This document shows positions 1 to 8,155 of a DNA stretch of 18,897 bases, piece after piece. A program made the translations under genes and the position numbers. Within the stretch, counting starts at the first letter, position 1; every line of letters begins with the position of its first letter. The stretch spans positions 1-18,897 of the forward strand of contig DGOE01000153.1 in NCBI GenBank assembly GCA_002389295.1, written 5' to 3'. Below the pieces are notes generated by a model, which was not told where the DNA came from, searched no databases, and saw only the letters and a list, made by a program, of their open reading frames with translations. The DNA is from Flavobacteriales bacterium UBA4474 (GTDB taxonomy: Bacteria; Bacteroidota; Bacteroidia; Flavobacteriales_D; Sanyastnellaceae).

Positions 1-1
1 C

Positions 2-1639
2 AACGACGCCGATGGCGATGGCACCTGCGACGAGGATGAAATCTCAGGCTGCACCGATGCCGCAGCATCCAACTACGATGAAACCGCAACAGAAGATGAT
101 GGCAGCTGCGCATTCAGCTGTAGCCCAAATTGGGGCGAGCCGGTGACCTTGCCTTCAGTGGCGACTGTTCTCGCGCACATCACAGTGGGGGGAGAGAATG
201 CGGCCATGGATGACCAAGTCGGCGCATTCGTAAATGACGAGTTGCGCGGCGTCGGCAATATCATCGAATATGAAGGTGGCACCTACGTCAACATGACGGT
301 ATATCTCGCAGGAGGAGAAGAGACAGTCAGCTTTGCCCTCTTCAATGCCGATGATTGCACAGAATGTCCATTGGACGGTGAACTGACCGTCATGGGCTTC
401 GGTGAGTACGGCAGCTTCGACGACCCGGTGATGTTCGATGCCAACTGCAACGCAGGTGTTCTGGAAGTCTCGCTTACAGCGGGGTGGAATTATGTTTCCA
501 CCAACCTGATTCCCGAAGACTACAGCATCGCCAGTATGTTCGACGATGCCCTCGAAGGCAACCTGCTCAAAGTGCTCGGCGACGATGACTTTGCCCTTGG
601 GCAGAGCTACACACCGGGCATCCCCAGCGTATTCAACTCCCTGCAAATGCACAGCGATGCTGCGGGGTACGTGATCAAGGTCGAAGAAGATGCGGTATGG
701 ACGAGCACAGGTGATGCGCTCGATGCTGCCAATACGCCCCTCGACTTGAATGAAGGGTGGAACATCATCGGCTACGTGCCCCAAACAGTCATGGCGGTTG
801 AAGAAGCCCTCAGTTCGATTGATGGCAACGTGGGTACGGTGATCGATGGCCAGAATGGAACCGTTTGGAATCCAGCCAACCCCAACGAGTTCAACAACCT
901 GCTGGACCTTGAGCCTGGACGTTCTTACTGGATACGCATGCTGGAGGCTGCTACCCTGACCTATCCAGAGGCCGCTGAATTAGACAGCATCGGAATGGGT
1001 GTGGTGGAATGGCGCACCGAAAATGCCACCGAAGCCATAACAGGGTGGAGTGTTGTGCGCGCTCCTGGAGCAGCAGCGGTAGCTGCCGAGGTGCTCCTCG
1101 ATGACGCCCCCGTTCAAGGAGAAGCATACATCGGAGCCTTCATCGGTGATGAGTGCGTAGCTGCGCGAGCGGTCATGCCGTTGGACGGTGCCTCAGTTGC
1201 CCAAATGGCCATCATGGTAAGCGGCCTCTCGGACGTGCACTTCCGGCTGTGGGTAGACGGCACCGTTATTGAGTCCGAGGATGTGATGACCATGGAAGGA
1301 GGTGATGAATGGGGACAAGGCGGGGCCATCCTGCCCATCCTCCGGTTCACTTCGGAAACCAACGCCATCGCAGAAAAGAAAGGGACAATCCAATTCACCA
1401 TCGCACCGATCCCCGCGCGCCTTGAGACTTGGATCAACCTGGAGCTCAACTGTGAGGACCGCATCCGCATCAGCGTATATGACGCCCGGGGAGCTGAAGT
1501 AGCGGTCATCCGCAATGGCGCCATGGCAGCCGGTACCCACCGCGTGCACCTCGATTTACAGGGGTGGGCAGCCGGGACATACTTTGTCAATGGCCAAGGA
1601 GCGCACGGCAGCTTCAGGGCTCCGCTCGTCGTTCACTGA
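2..1639 (+). CDS. T9SS type A sorting-domain protein (5' truncated)
   Basis: This is the 3' part of a gene that is already open at the window edge, so its real start lies upstream; the GTG at 143 is not it. About 545 residues are visible. It opens with an acidic Asp/Gly stretch (DADGDGTCDEDE, calcium-binding-like) and a Cys module (GCTDAAASNYD...DDGSC). Four related segments follow: a GAFVNDELRG domain (nt ~212-352), two GWN repeats ending GYVIKV and SYWIRM (nt ~479-682 and 752-940), and a second GAFIGDECVA domain (nt ~1124-1267). The last ~85 residues have the layout of a T9SS type A C-terminal signal: PIP near its start, ISVYDARGAEV, then AAGTYFV. From family knowledge the protein should be exported by Sec, cross the outer membrane through T9SS and stay at the surface or be released. 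No catalytic motif is seen and the function is unknown. A strong terminator follows 19 bp after the stop. Confidence 0.87.
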   Translation, partial: NDADGDGTCDEDEISGCTDAAASNYDETATEDDGSCAFSCSPNWGEPVTLPSVATVLAHITVGGENAAMDDQVGAFVNDELRGVGNIIEYEGGTYVNMTVYLAGGEETVSFALFNADDCTECPLDGELTVMGFGEYGSFDDPVMFDANCNAGVLEVSLTAGWNYVSTNLIPEDYSIASMFDDALEGNLLKVLGDDDFALGQSYTPGIPSVFNSLQMHSDAAGYVIKVEEDAVWTSTGDALDAANTPLDLNEGWNIIGYVPQTVMAVEEALSSIDGNVGTVIDGQNGTVWNPANPNEFNNLLDLEPGRSYWIRMLEAATLTYPEAAELDSIGMGVVEWRTENATEAITGWSVVRAPGAAAVAAEVLLDDAPVQGEAYIGAFIGDECVAARAVMPLDGASVAQMAIMVSGLSDVHFRLWVDGTVIESEDVMTMEGGDEWGQGGAILPILRFTSETNAIAEKKGTIQFTIAPIPARLETWINLELNCEDRIRISVYDARGAEVAVIRNGAMAAGTHRVHLDLQGWAAGTYFVNGQGAHGSFRAPLVVH

Positions 1640-1657
1640 TCACCCACATTGCAACAC

Positions 1658-1689
1658 GAAAAAGGCCCGTCAGATGACGGGCCTTTTTC
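1658..1689. terminator. Bidirectional intrinsic terminator
   Basis: A perfect 15-bp inverted repeat (arms 1658-1672 and 1675-1689) has a GC core (GGCCCGTCA/TGACGGGCC) flanked by an A-run on the left and a T-run on the right. It therefore reads as a Rho-independent terminator on both strands. It sits between the convergent stop codons at 1639 (+) and 1709 (-), which is where a shared terminator is expected. Confidence 0.9.
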
Positions 1690-1708
1690 ATTGGGCGAAA
1701 GGAGGAAG

Positions 1709-4657
1709 TCAGGGGCACAACCCTCCAAAAGAAGACAAGAGTATCAGCACATCCGACACCCCGATCAACCCGTCACCGTCGATGTCTTCAGAGCAATCCA
1801 CAAAGCCCACACACAAGGCCAAGCCGGCGTCCCATACCGTTCCCGGCCCGCAAAAAGCGGCCCCATCGACGGGCGGGTCCACCACATCCTCGCACGCAGA
1901 ACAGCCACCAAAGCACACCACTGGCAACGTATTGAGTGCAGCCACCGGCGTGAAAGCACGGTTAAAACCACCCAAGCCATTGGACACGCCACACGCCTCG
2001 GGAACCACTTCTTCCAGCGCCCAGTCGGGCCCAGCCAAAAACTTGTACTCAACAGCAGCATTGCCTATGAGGTCCAGCTGCAACTCCCAAATCCCGTCAC
2101 CAACATCATTCATCGGTGTTCCCGCAACATTCCATCCTTGGAAACTCCCGACCAAATAAACCCCCTCCGAAACGGGATCTAACGCCCCTGCATCGACCTG
2201 AAACACCACGCCATAAGTACAGGTGCCATCGTCTATGGTCGCACCGGCATCATAATTCGATGCCCCATCGTCGGTACAACCTGGAAAATCAAGGTTGACC
2301 AAGCACGCCGCACACCCACCGAAACAGACAGGGCCAAAGACCATGCCGCCCCCATCCACGACCATTTGCCGGTTGTATCCACCGTAGCCGTCTTCTCCCC
2401 CACATCCCATCGGAACGACTTCGGCATCATCCCAAACCGTCCCATTGATGAACTTGAATTCCAGCAGTGCCCCGGCATCGGCGACCACCGTGGTCTGCCA
2501 AACATTGTCGCCCGCATCGAGCAAAGGGGTTCCACCGGGGTTCCATCCCTGGAAAGAACCCGCTACGTGAAGTCCTGAAGGTGAAACAACCCCAGCATTG
2601 ACCAAATCAGTGGCATCAAGGGCCACTACAACCTCATAAGAACAGACGGCCTCTGCACCGAAATTGAGGGCCGTCTCATCGTTGCATGCTGCAGAAAGGG
2701 GCAAAGGGGCATCGGGCGAGACCGGTACAACGGGCGTATCCAACCACAGGTGGTACTGTCCCGGCGCAAAATAGAAGGTGGCTCCCATGTCGGTCACCTC
2801 ATGGGTATCACCGGTCAATGCATCGGTCCAAGTGCCGGTGTGCGGAAACCCGGGAACCATATCCAACCCCACCACATCAAAATTGCCGCACAGGACCACG
2901 TTCTGCGAAGGCGAATAAAGCTGGAGGCGCTTGCCCATTCCTCCGAAATCAATGTTGTAGTCATACGTGGTGAAGACCGGCTCCGTGCGCTTCAAGTCAC
3001 AGAGCCCCTTGATTTTTCTGGCCAGGCCTTGTCGCTCTGGCACCTGCGCCAAATCCAACCACGGCTCGGGCTTCTCATCGAGCTTGCAGCCATCGGCATA
3101 GGTTCCGTTTCCACAGTCGTAGATGGACACATCATACCCGAATTCTCCCCACTGGTACATCATTTTGGGACCGGGCAGAGCGAGCAGAAAAGCGTGGGCC
3201 ATGGCCAGGCGCTCCATCGCCGTCCCCAATGCCTTGGTGTCATAGCCGTCAAAAGCATTTCCATAAAGCATGAGGTCATGCGCCACGCGCTGCTCATCAT
3301 GACTCTCCACGTAGGACACCAAGTTGGGCCAATTCCACCCCCGGGCTTGCCACGACGCCCACGAGAAATCGCCCCCATAACCCAAGGCCGCCTCGGCAAA
3401 GGAAGAGGTGGCCTTGCCCCAGAGCATGAACCCGCCATTGGCCAACACCGTTTCTTCGGCGTTGTCCCCCAGGTGCTCCAAAATCAAATAGGCGCCCGGG
3501 TGCTGCGACCAAATGTGGTTCCCATAATCAAACAGGATGTCCACCCGGCTCTGGTCATAGGCATTCCACGCCCCGACATCACCGAGGGTGTAACTCTGCG
3601 TGAGGCCTTTGGAGAGGTCGAGCCGGTAACCGTCCACATGGAATTCATCCATCCAGAAAGAAAACACCCGCTTCCAGAAATCGCGCGTCCACGCATCACC
3701 GTGATCAAAGTCAAAGCCCAATCCATAGGGATGAATCTGGTCCTCGTTGAACCACGGGTTTCCCCCAGCCACGCCGCCATCGGCATCTTGATAAAGCCTC
3801 ACCAATGGGTCCAGTCCAAAACTGTGGTTGGGAACCACGTCCAAAATGACGGCAATGCCACGGGCATGTGCGCCGTCCACAAGTCTCCGCAGGGCGTCTG
3901 CAGTCCCGTAAGCCTTGTCGACAGCAAAGCGGGGACCGGGGTTGTAGCCCCAACTCGTGTTCCCGTCAAATTCGTTGACCGGCATCAATTCAATGGCGTT
4001 GATGCCCAGCCACTGGAGGTAATCCAAACGGTCGATCACATCGCCGATATCTCGATTGGCATCCCAATCCCTGACCAACAGCTCGTAGATGACGAGCCGG
4101 TCCTGTGCGGGGCGTTGAAAGCCCGCATCCGTCCATTCAAATGGCGTCACCTCTGTGCGAAACGCCGCCACAGGCCAAGAGGCATACTGCCAGGGGAAGG
4201 GCGGTCTGTCGGGGAAAGTGGACGGTGGGATGTAGCCGTCGTTCCACGGGTCGAGAATAAGCGGCGCATAAGGGTCGGCCACTTCCACCGTATCGTCCAC
4301 GAGGTAGTGAAACCGCGTCCAGGCGCCGGGGTCCAAGCTGTCCACTTCCAACCACCACGTGTTCCCATCGAGGGAACGGTTCATCAGAAATTCAGGTGCC
4401 GTATCCCAACCATTAAAGTCGCCGCGAAGGTTCACATGGTCCTTGGCTGGTGCGCGCAATTGAAAATGGGCCCGATCCGGCGACAAGACCGTCACACCAT
4501 CGGCCATACCCCAGGGAGGGTCCTGCACCAAACCCTGCGCCTGTCCCGCGACAAACACGGACCAGAACAGGGCGAGCAAGGGCAAATTCCATTTGAATTC
4601 AAGGCGGGTTGCAGCCGCGGGTAAAGAATTTGCAGAATAAGGGGTCTCAAGCCGCAT
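1709..4657 (-). CDS. Secreted GH13 alpha-amylase-family enzyme with dockerin-like tail
   Basis: The 982-residue product starts at the ATG at 4657; upstream in-frame starts would run into lpd. A hydrophobic signal segment lies at ~22-40. Next is a CBM48-like N-terminal module (~60-150, LRGDFNGWD). The GH13 barrel follows with all four conserved regions: DVVPNH (273-278), GYRLDLSK with nucleophile D347, ILEHLG with acid/base E394, and ESHDE with D454. The residues for alpha-glucan hydrolysis or transfer are thus intact, and the CBM48-like front suggests a branching or debranching type. After ~650 come two modules with AGSFQGWN / VGSFQGWN, like starch/glycogen-binding Ig folds, separated by GCTDDGASNYD...DDGTC. 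The C-terminus is one dockerin-like loop (DIDGDGLIGVSDVLILLSSFG) instead of a recognisable T9SS signal. The likely role is extracellular or surface alpha-glucan breakdown; exact substrate is not readable. It is divergent from lpd with 46 bp between starts. Confidence 0.9.
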   Translation of the reverse strand: MRLETPYSANSLPAAATRLEFKWNLPLLALFWSVFVAGQAQGLVQDPPWGMADGVTVLSPDRAHFQLRAPAKDHVNLRGDFNGWDTAPEFLMNRSLDGNTWWLEVDSLDPGAWTRFHYLVDDTVEVADPYAPLILDPWNDGYIPPSTFPDRPPFPWQYASWPVAAFRTEVTPFEWTDAGFQRPAQDRLVIYELLVRDWDANRDIGDVIDRLDYLQWLGINAIELMPVNEFDGNTSWGYNPGPRFAVDKAYGTADALRRLVDGAHARGIAVILDVVPNHSFGLDPLVRLYQDADGGVAGGNPWFNEDQIHPYGLGFDFDHGDAWTRDFWKRVFSFWMDEFHVDGYRLDLSKGLTQSYTLGDVGAWNAYDQSRVDILFDYGNHIWSQHPGAYLILEHLGDNAEETVLANGGFMLWGKATSSFAEAALGYGGDFSWASWQARGWNWPNLVSYVESHDEQRVAHDLMLYGNAFDGYDTKALGTAMERLAMAHAFLLALPGPKMMYQWGEFGYDVSIYDCGNGTYADGCKLDEKPEPWLDLAQVPERQGLARKIKGLCDLKRTEPVFTTYDYNIDFGGMGKRLQLYSPSQNVVLCGNFDVVGLDMVPGFPHTGTWTDALTGDTHEVTDMGATFYFAPGQYHLWLDTPVVPVSPDAPLPLSAACNDETALNFGAEAVCSYEVVVALDATDLVNAGVVSPSGLHVAGSFQGWNPGGTPLLDAGDNVWQTTVVADAGALLEFKFINGTVWDDAEVVPMGCGGEDGYGGYNRQMVVDGGGMVFGPVCFGGCAACLVNLDFPGCTDDGASNYDAGATIDDGTCTYGVVFQVDAGALDPVSEGVYLVGSFQGWNVAGTPMNDVGDGIWELQLDLIGNAAVEYKFLAGPDWALEEVVPEACGVSNGLGGFNRAFTPVAALNTLPVVCFGGCSACEDVVDPPVDGAAFCGPGTVWDAGLALCVGFVDCSEDIDGDGLIGVSDVLILLSSFGGLCP

Positions 4658-4703
4658 GAACCCTAAGATACGACCCCTATTTTCGCAAACGAAAAGAAGC
4701 GAC

Positions 4704-6092
4704 ATGAAGTACGATATCGCAGTACTGGGCAGCGGACCCGGTGGATATGTCACCGCCATACGCGCCGCCCAACTCGGCCTGAAAACCGCAGTGATTGAGC
4801 GGGAAGCACTCGGCGGGATTTGCCTGAACTGGGGCTGCATTCCAACCAAAGCCCTCCTCAAAAGCGCCAATGTGTTTGAGTACATCGAACACGCCGAGGA
4901 CTACGGCATCAAGGTCTCTGCTCCCAAGGTCGATTTTGACGGCATGGTCAACCGCTCGCGTGGCGTGGCTGACGGCATGTCCAAGGGCGTACAGTTTCTG
5001 ATGAAGAAAAACAAGGTGGACGTGATCATGGGCAACGGCAAGCTCTTGGCCGGACGCAAAGTGGAAGTCACCGCTGCCGACGGAAGCCAGCAGGTGGTGG
5101 AAGCCGACAACATCATCATCGCCACAGGCGCGCGCAGCAGGGTGCTGCCCAACCTGCCGCAAGACGGAAAGAAAATCATCGGTTACCGCGAGGCGATGAC
5201 CTTGACCAAGCAGCCCAAACAGATGGTGATTGTCGGGTCCGGCGCCATCGGTGTGGAGTTTGCCTATTTCTACAACGCCATCGGTACCGAAGTCACGGTA
5301 GTGGAGTACCTGCCCAACATCGTGCCGGTAGAGGATGTCGAAGTCTCCAAGCAGTTGGCACGCAGTTTCAAGAAAACGGGGATCAACATCATGACTTCCA
5401 GCGAGGTCACGGGAGTGGATACTTCGGGCGCCAAGACCAAAGTGACCGTGAAAACGGCCAAAGGAGAAAAAGTACTGGAAGCCGATGTGGTGTTGAGCGC
5501 TGTCGGTGTGGTATCCAACCTCGAAGGCATTGGCCTGGAGGAGGTGGGCATTGCAACCGACCGCGGCAAGGTCATTGTGGACGAATTCTACCGGACCAAC
5601 ATTCCCGGGTATTGCGCCATTGGCGATTGTGTGCCCGGTCCAGCCCTGGCCCACGTGGCAAGCGCGGAAGGCATCCTGTGCGTCGAGAAAATCGCCGGAC
5701 AGAATGTCGAACCCATCGATTACGGCAACATTCCAGGATGCACCTATTGTTTCCCTGAAATCGCCAGTGTGGGCAAGACCGAGGAGGCGTGCAAGGAAGA
5801 AGGCATCGACATCAAAGTCGGCAAGTTTCCATTCAGTGCCTCAGGCAAGGCCAGCGCCGCTGGCCACAAGGACGGTTTCGTCAAGCTCATTTTCGATGCC
5901 AAATACGGCGAGCTGCTCGGCGGCCACATGATCGGCGCGAATGTCACGGAAATGATCGCGGAAATCGTGGCCATCCGAAAGCTGGAAACCACCGGCCATG
6001 AAATCATCAAGACCATCCACCCCCACCCTACGCTGAGCGAAGCGGTCATGGAGGCGGCAGCGGCGGCCTATGATGAGGTCATCCACCTCTGA
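4704..6092 (+). CDS. lpdA: Dihydrolipoyl dehydrogenase (E3)
   Basis: This 462-residue FAD-dependent disulfide oxidoreductase reoxidises dihydrolipoyl groups of 2-oxoacid dehydrogenase complexes (and possibly the glycine cleavage system), passing electrons to NAD+. Visible motifs are the FAD dinucleotide fold GSGPGGYVTAIRAAQLG at the N-terminus, the redox disulfide GGICLNWGCIPTK (C40, C45), the NAD fold GSGAIGVEF, the second FAD motif CAIGDC, and the catalytic HPTLSE near the C-terminus (H441, E446). Length is normal for the family. I chose the ATG at 4704 because the FAD motif follows at once, as in homologues; the earlier in-frame ATG at 4656 adds 16 non-conserved residues and overlaps the start of the divergent GH13 gene. 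It stands alone rather than beside E1/E2 genes, so it may serve more than one complex. A strong terminator follows. Confidence 0.97.
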   Translation: MKYDIAVLGSGPGGYVTAIRAAQLGLKTAVIEREALGGICLNWGCIPTKALLKSANVFEYIEHAEDYGIKVSAPKVDFDGMVNRSRGVADGMSKGVQFLMKKNKVDVIMGNGKLLAGRKVEVTAADGSQQVVEADNIIIATGARSRVLPNLPQDGKKIIGYREAMTLTKQPKQMVIVGSGAIGVEFAYFYNAIGTEVTVVEYLPNIVPVEDVEVSKQLARSFKKTGINIMTSSEVTGVDTSGAKTKVTVKTAKGEKVLEADVVLSAVGVVSNLEGIGLEEVGIATDRGKVIVDEFYRTNIPGYCAIGDCVPGPALAHVASAEGILCVEKIAGQNVEPIDYGNIPGCTYCFPEIASVGKTEEACKEEGIDIKVGKFPFSASGKASAAGHKDGFVKLIFDAKYGELLGGHMIGANVTEMIAEIVAIRKLETTGHEIIKTIHPHPTLSEAVMEAAAAAYDEVIHL

Positions 6093-6106
6093 TACGATTC
6101 CCCGAA

Positions 6107-6143
6107 CAATGAAAAAGGCGCCTTCAAGGCGCCTTTTTCATTG
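6107..6143. terminator. Bidirectional intrinsic terminator after lpd
   Basis: An 18-bp perfect inverted repeat around one central base (arms 6107-6124 and 6126-6143) has core AAGGCGCC/GGCGCCTT with an A-run on the left and T-run on the right. It lies between lpd (stop 6092) and the convergent membrane-protein gene (stop 6161) and can end transcription from both sides. Confidence 0.9.
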
Positions 6144-6160
6144 TGAACCACATCGGTTGG

Positions 6161-6523
6161 TCAAACCACCCCGGTCTTCATTGGCTCTAATCGCATCCCG
6201 TCCCCGGAATCAGCGAGGTGAAGGGGCCGCGTGCCACGTTCACTTTTCCGCTTTTTGCTCTTCCTGTCGCGCTTGGATCTGCGCTCGGAGTACTCTACGA
6301 TTCTGTCCATGTGCACCAGGTACCGGACACTGCTTCCAAAGAAAGCGAGCCCCAACATCATCAGAATCAACCCCGTCAAGCCCTCAGCTGCCCAGATTTC
6401 TTTCACGGGCTCTGATGCCCGCCTGAAGGCCGCATCAAACACCACAGAAACGCCTGCCGCAAACAGCAACACACCTGTAGCTCCATGAGAAAACCATCTC
6501 TTTCTGGCTGTATCTAACTCCAT
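6161..6523 (-). CDS. Small two-helix membrane protein, unknown function
   Basis: This is a 120-residue product read from the ATG at 6523; a TTG two codons upstream is the alternative. Two hydrophobic stretches (~14-33, GATGVLLFAAGVSVVFDAAF, and ~46-68, LTGLILMMLGLAFFGSS) predict two membrane helices with a short loop. A very basic tail follows (~80-98, RRSKRDRKSKKRKSERG), likely cytoplasmic by the positive-inside rule. I do not recognise a family. The gene converges with lpd across the shared terminator. About 97 AT-rich bases separate it from the upstream gene, so it probably has its own promoter. It could be a small inner-membrane accessory protein; no partner is evident. Confidence 0.75.
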   Translation of the reverse strand: MELDTARKRWFSHGATGVLLFAAGVSVVFDAAFRRASEPVKEIWAAEGLTGLILMMLGLAFFGSSVRYLVHMDRIVEYSERRSKRDRKSKKRKSERGTRPLHLADSGDGMRLEPMKTGVV

Positions 6524-6620
6524 AATCAACTAGCAAACAGCAGGTTCAAATTCCTCATACAATTTATGATGAGAAGCGCCATGTGAGCCGTAAGAACAAT
6601 CTGACTTATCATTAAACACC

Positions 6621-7508
6621 TTATGAAAATTGGTGAATGAACTTCTTTCCAAGGACACGGCCTTCCCTGTCCATCAACACGAGAACACCCCTTTCACGGG
6701 TGGTAAACACCCCACTATTTGCCAATCCTTCCTGGTGCAATCGGCCGGTCAAATCAAACAGACGCCATGCATGAACGCCTCGAGCGACGCGGTGCATGAG
6801 GCGGCCATCCGCAAGTGGGGTTACACTCCACTCCAAAGGATCCTCAACCCGCTCAACATTGGACAATCCCGTCGCGTCGAACTCCGGAATTTGAATGGAA
6901 TGCACGTCATCCATAAACTCGTCCGATGCCACCCCCTCAGAAAACACCTGAAGGTTGAGCACTCCGCTGATGATCCCATCTGTGGTGAATTGTCCAACCA
7001 ACACCCGCAAATCATCGCCCGCAGTGCCGTTCGAACTGCCCAAGGTCACAAACCAGGCCCCATCCACATCCATGACCAGGTTCCCACCCGCTTCGAATGC
7101 ATCTACCCACAGACTGGTTTGGGGCGGGAAAAGACCCACAGGAATCTCTCCGATGGCACCATCTGGCGCAACATCAATTCCAATGGTGATCCAAGTGTCC
7201 CAGCGCAGATCCGGAAGCGGCGTAAAAAGCAGGGGGTTATTGTTGTTCGGGGTCGCCCAGCCATCAGGGTGCTGATAAAACGACGTCGTGGTCACCACCT
7301 GTCCCTCCATTTCCTCCCAACCTGAAACTGAGGTCAAATAATCCGTGGGGTTGACCAGCTTGGCGTACAAACGCACAGTGGCCATCCCGGGAATGCTGTC
7401 CACGGCGACCACCTCCCATTCAAAAGTGTAGGGTGCAGCTGACTGTTGGGCCATCATGGGGTGACCTGCAAAAGCCACCATCGCTACAACCAGAAATCGG
7501 TACATCAT
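6621..7508 (-). CDS. Secreted protein with T9SS type A-like C-terminus
   Basis: The product has 295 residues (294 from the second ATG at 7505). A signal peptide (MYRFLVVAMVAFAGHPMMAQ) is followed by ~190 residues with features I recognise from flavobacterial secreted proteins of unknown function: a VRLYAKLVNPTDYLTSVSG segment, then DTWITIGID, then RVLVGQFTTDG. The last ~70 residues (WRLFDLTGRLHQEG ... GVLVLMDREGRVLGKKFI) follow the layout of a T9SS type A sorting domain but are degenerate. There is no catalytic motif, and an adhesin or structural role is only a guess. A candidate promoter lies in the 58 bp upstream. It reads in the same direction as the OB-fold gene before it and the small membrane-protein gene after it. 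Confidence 0.82.
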   Translation of the reverse strand: MMYRFLVVAMVAFAGHPMMAQQSAAPYTFEWEVVAVDSIPGMATVRLYAKLVNPTDYLTSVSGWEEMEGQVVTTTSFYQHPDGWATPNNNNPLLFTPLPDLRWDTWITIGIDVAPDGAIGEIPVGLFPPQTSLWVDAFEAGGNLVMDVDGAWFVTLGSSNGTAGDDLRVLVGQFTTDGIISGVLNLQVFSEGVASDEFMDDVHSIQIPEFDATGLSNVERVEDPLEWSVTPLADGRLMHRVARGVHAWRLFDLTGRLHQEGLANSGVFTTRERGVLVLMDREGRVLGKKFIHQFS

Positions 7509-7528
7509 CGGTGCTGAGAAATTCGGTT

Positions 7529-7563
7529 CAAATCAAAATGACAAGGTGCAGAGAGAATCCAAA
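7529..7563 (-). promoter_or_regulatory. Candidate Bacteroidota-type promoter
   Basis: On the minus strand a TTTG (7560-7563) resembles the -33 box and TTGATTTG (7529-7536) differs from the TAnnTTTG -7 box at one position. The spacer is 23 bp, slightly long for the consensus. It would start transcription shortly before the ATG of the secreted-protein gene at 7508. The match is weak. Confidence 0.35.
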
Positions 7564-7566
7564 CAT

Positions 7567-7971
7567 TCAATCGACAGGTTCCTGAACAACCACAAGGCCG
7601 TCCATGCGCACTTCTTCAAACAGGTCATCGTACCCGGTCACCCTTCCCTTCACGCGCAACAATTCCCCTTTTTCCAGGACCCGATGCGGCCGCGTGGTAT
7701 CCCATGCCGCCACAACACCTCCCTTAAAAGTGGCCCGCTGACCATCATCCCCCTCGACCACCGCGTAGAGCTCCACCACCGCATTGAGATAAGCCACAGA
7801 GGCAGAGTCACCGTTGGATAGGATTCCGGACAATTCCTCCGGCACCATCTTGAAGCGGGCCTGTTCCGCCCCGATGTCCCGATGGGGAGCATCCATGAGC
7901 AGCCACACTGCGCCCGCGAGCAGCACAGCAACTGACAGCAGCCCTGCCCATAAAAATATCCTGTTCCTCAT
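7567..7971 (-). CDS. Membrane-anchored OB-fold (tRNA_anti-like) protein
   Basis: The 134-residue product has one N-terminal membrane helix (~4-26) and no lipobox Cys, so it should be anchored in the inner membrane facing the periplasm. The rest matches the pattern of the tRNA_anti-like / OB-fold putative lipoprotein family common in Bacteroidota: an anchor followed by PHRDIG, a helix with EELSGILSNGDSASVAYLNAVVE as the first part, a strand VVEGDD, and the closing RVKGRVTGYDDLFEEVRMDG. These proteins have the fold of nucleic-acid-binding OB domains, but their extracytoplasmic location argues against tRNA binding; their function is unknown. A terminator-like hairpin ends 22 bases before the start codon, and two tandem palindromes lie ~140-170 bp upstream, so its expression may be controlled. 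Confidence 0.82.
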   Translation of the reverse strand: MRNRIFLWAGLLSVAVLLAGAVWLLMDAPHRDIGAEQARFKMVPEELSGILSNGDSASVAYLNAVVELYAVVEGDDGQRATFKGGVVAAWDTTRPHRVLEKGELLRVKGRVTGYDDLFEEVRMDGLVVVQEPVD

Positions 7972-7986
7972 TTTTCGAATCTATTC

Positions 7987-8025
7987 AAAAAGAGATGGCC
8001 CGGAACGCGTTCGTTCCGGGCCATC
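7987..8025 (-). terminator. Intrinsic terminator or attenuator before the OB-fold gene
   Basis: A perfect 14-bp stem (7994-8007 with 8012-8025, sequence GATGGCCCGGAACG and its complement) with a 4-base loop is followed on the minus strand by TC and a five-T run (7991-7987). It lies 130 bp after the stop of the barrel-protein gene, fitting the end of the three-gene unit. It is also only ~15-22 bases before the ATG at 7971, so it could act as a leader attenuator for that gene. Confidence 0.75.
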
Positions 8026-8107
8026 AAACCAAAACCTGTCTTGTCATGCGCTTGCGCGCACTGCCAATGTTCAGAATTCAATGTGTCGAATATTGAGGGC
8101 CCCGGAA

Positions 8108-8143
8108 ATGACCGCCGTCATATCAAAAAATGACTTTTGTCAT
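8108..8143. promoter_or_regulatory. Tandem ATGAC-N4-GTCAT palindromes
   Basis: Two copies of the same 14-bp palindrome lie at 8108-8121 and 8130-8143. Only the four central bases differ (CGCC and TTTT), and both copies have AA on the left. Their centres are 22 bp apart, about two helical turns, so two dimers would bind the same DNA face. The core TGA-N6-TCA is that of Crp/Fnr-family sites. The copies lie upstream of the OB-fold gene and just after the barrel-gene stop. Binding is inferred. Confidence 0.5.
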
Positions 8144-8155
8144 CCCTTGCGGCCA

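Noticed and set aside
2750..4624. Long plus-strand open frame of 624 codons
   Set aside because: It is antisense to the GH13 gene, has no recognisable domain, and its composition mirrors the high-GC codon use of the real gene, which has all four GH13 motifs.
1709..4657. Cellulosome component, from the dockerin-like tail
   Set aside because: There is only one loop instead of the usual pair, no cohesin or scaffoldin in the window, and similar tails occur on a non-glycosidase nearby.
4656..4703. Earlier ATG for lpd
   Set aside because: It adds 16 residues not seen before the FAD motif in this family and overlaps the start codon of the divergent GH13 gene.
4658..4703. Promoter boxes between lpd and the GH13 gene
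   Set aside because: TATTTTCG (+) and TATCTTAG (-) each resemble a -7 box, but no matching -33 box is at the right spacing and the minus box would place the start at the ATG itself.
4677..5654. Minus-strand open frame of 325 codons
   Set aside because: It lies opposite the highly conserved lpd gene and shows no domain of its own.
6530..6620. AT-rich gap considered as attachment site or recombination scar
   Set aside because: No direct repeat, tRNA end or integrase is present; it is best read as an ordinary promoter-containing gap without a clear consensus box.
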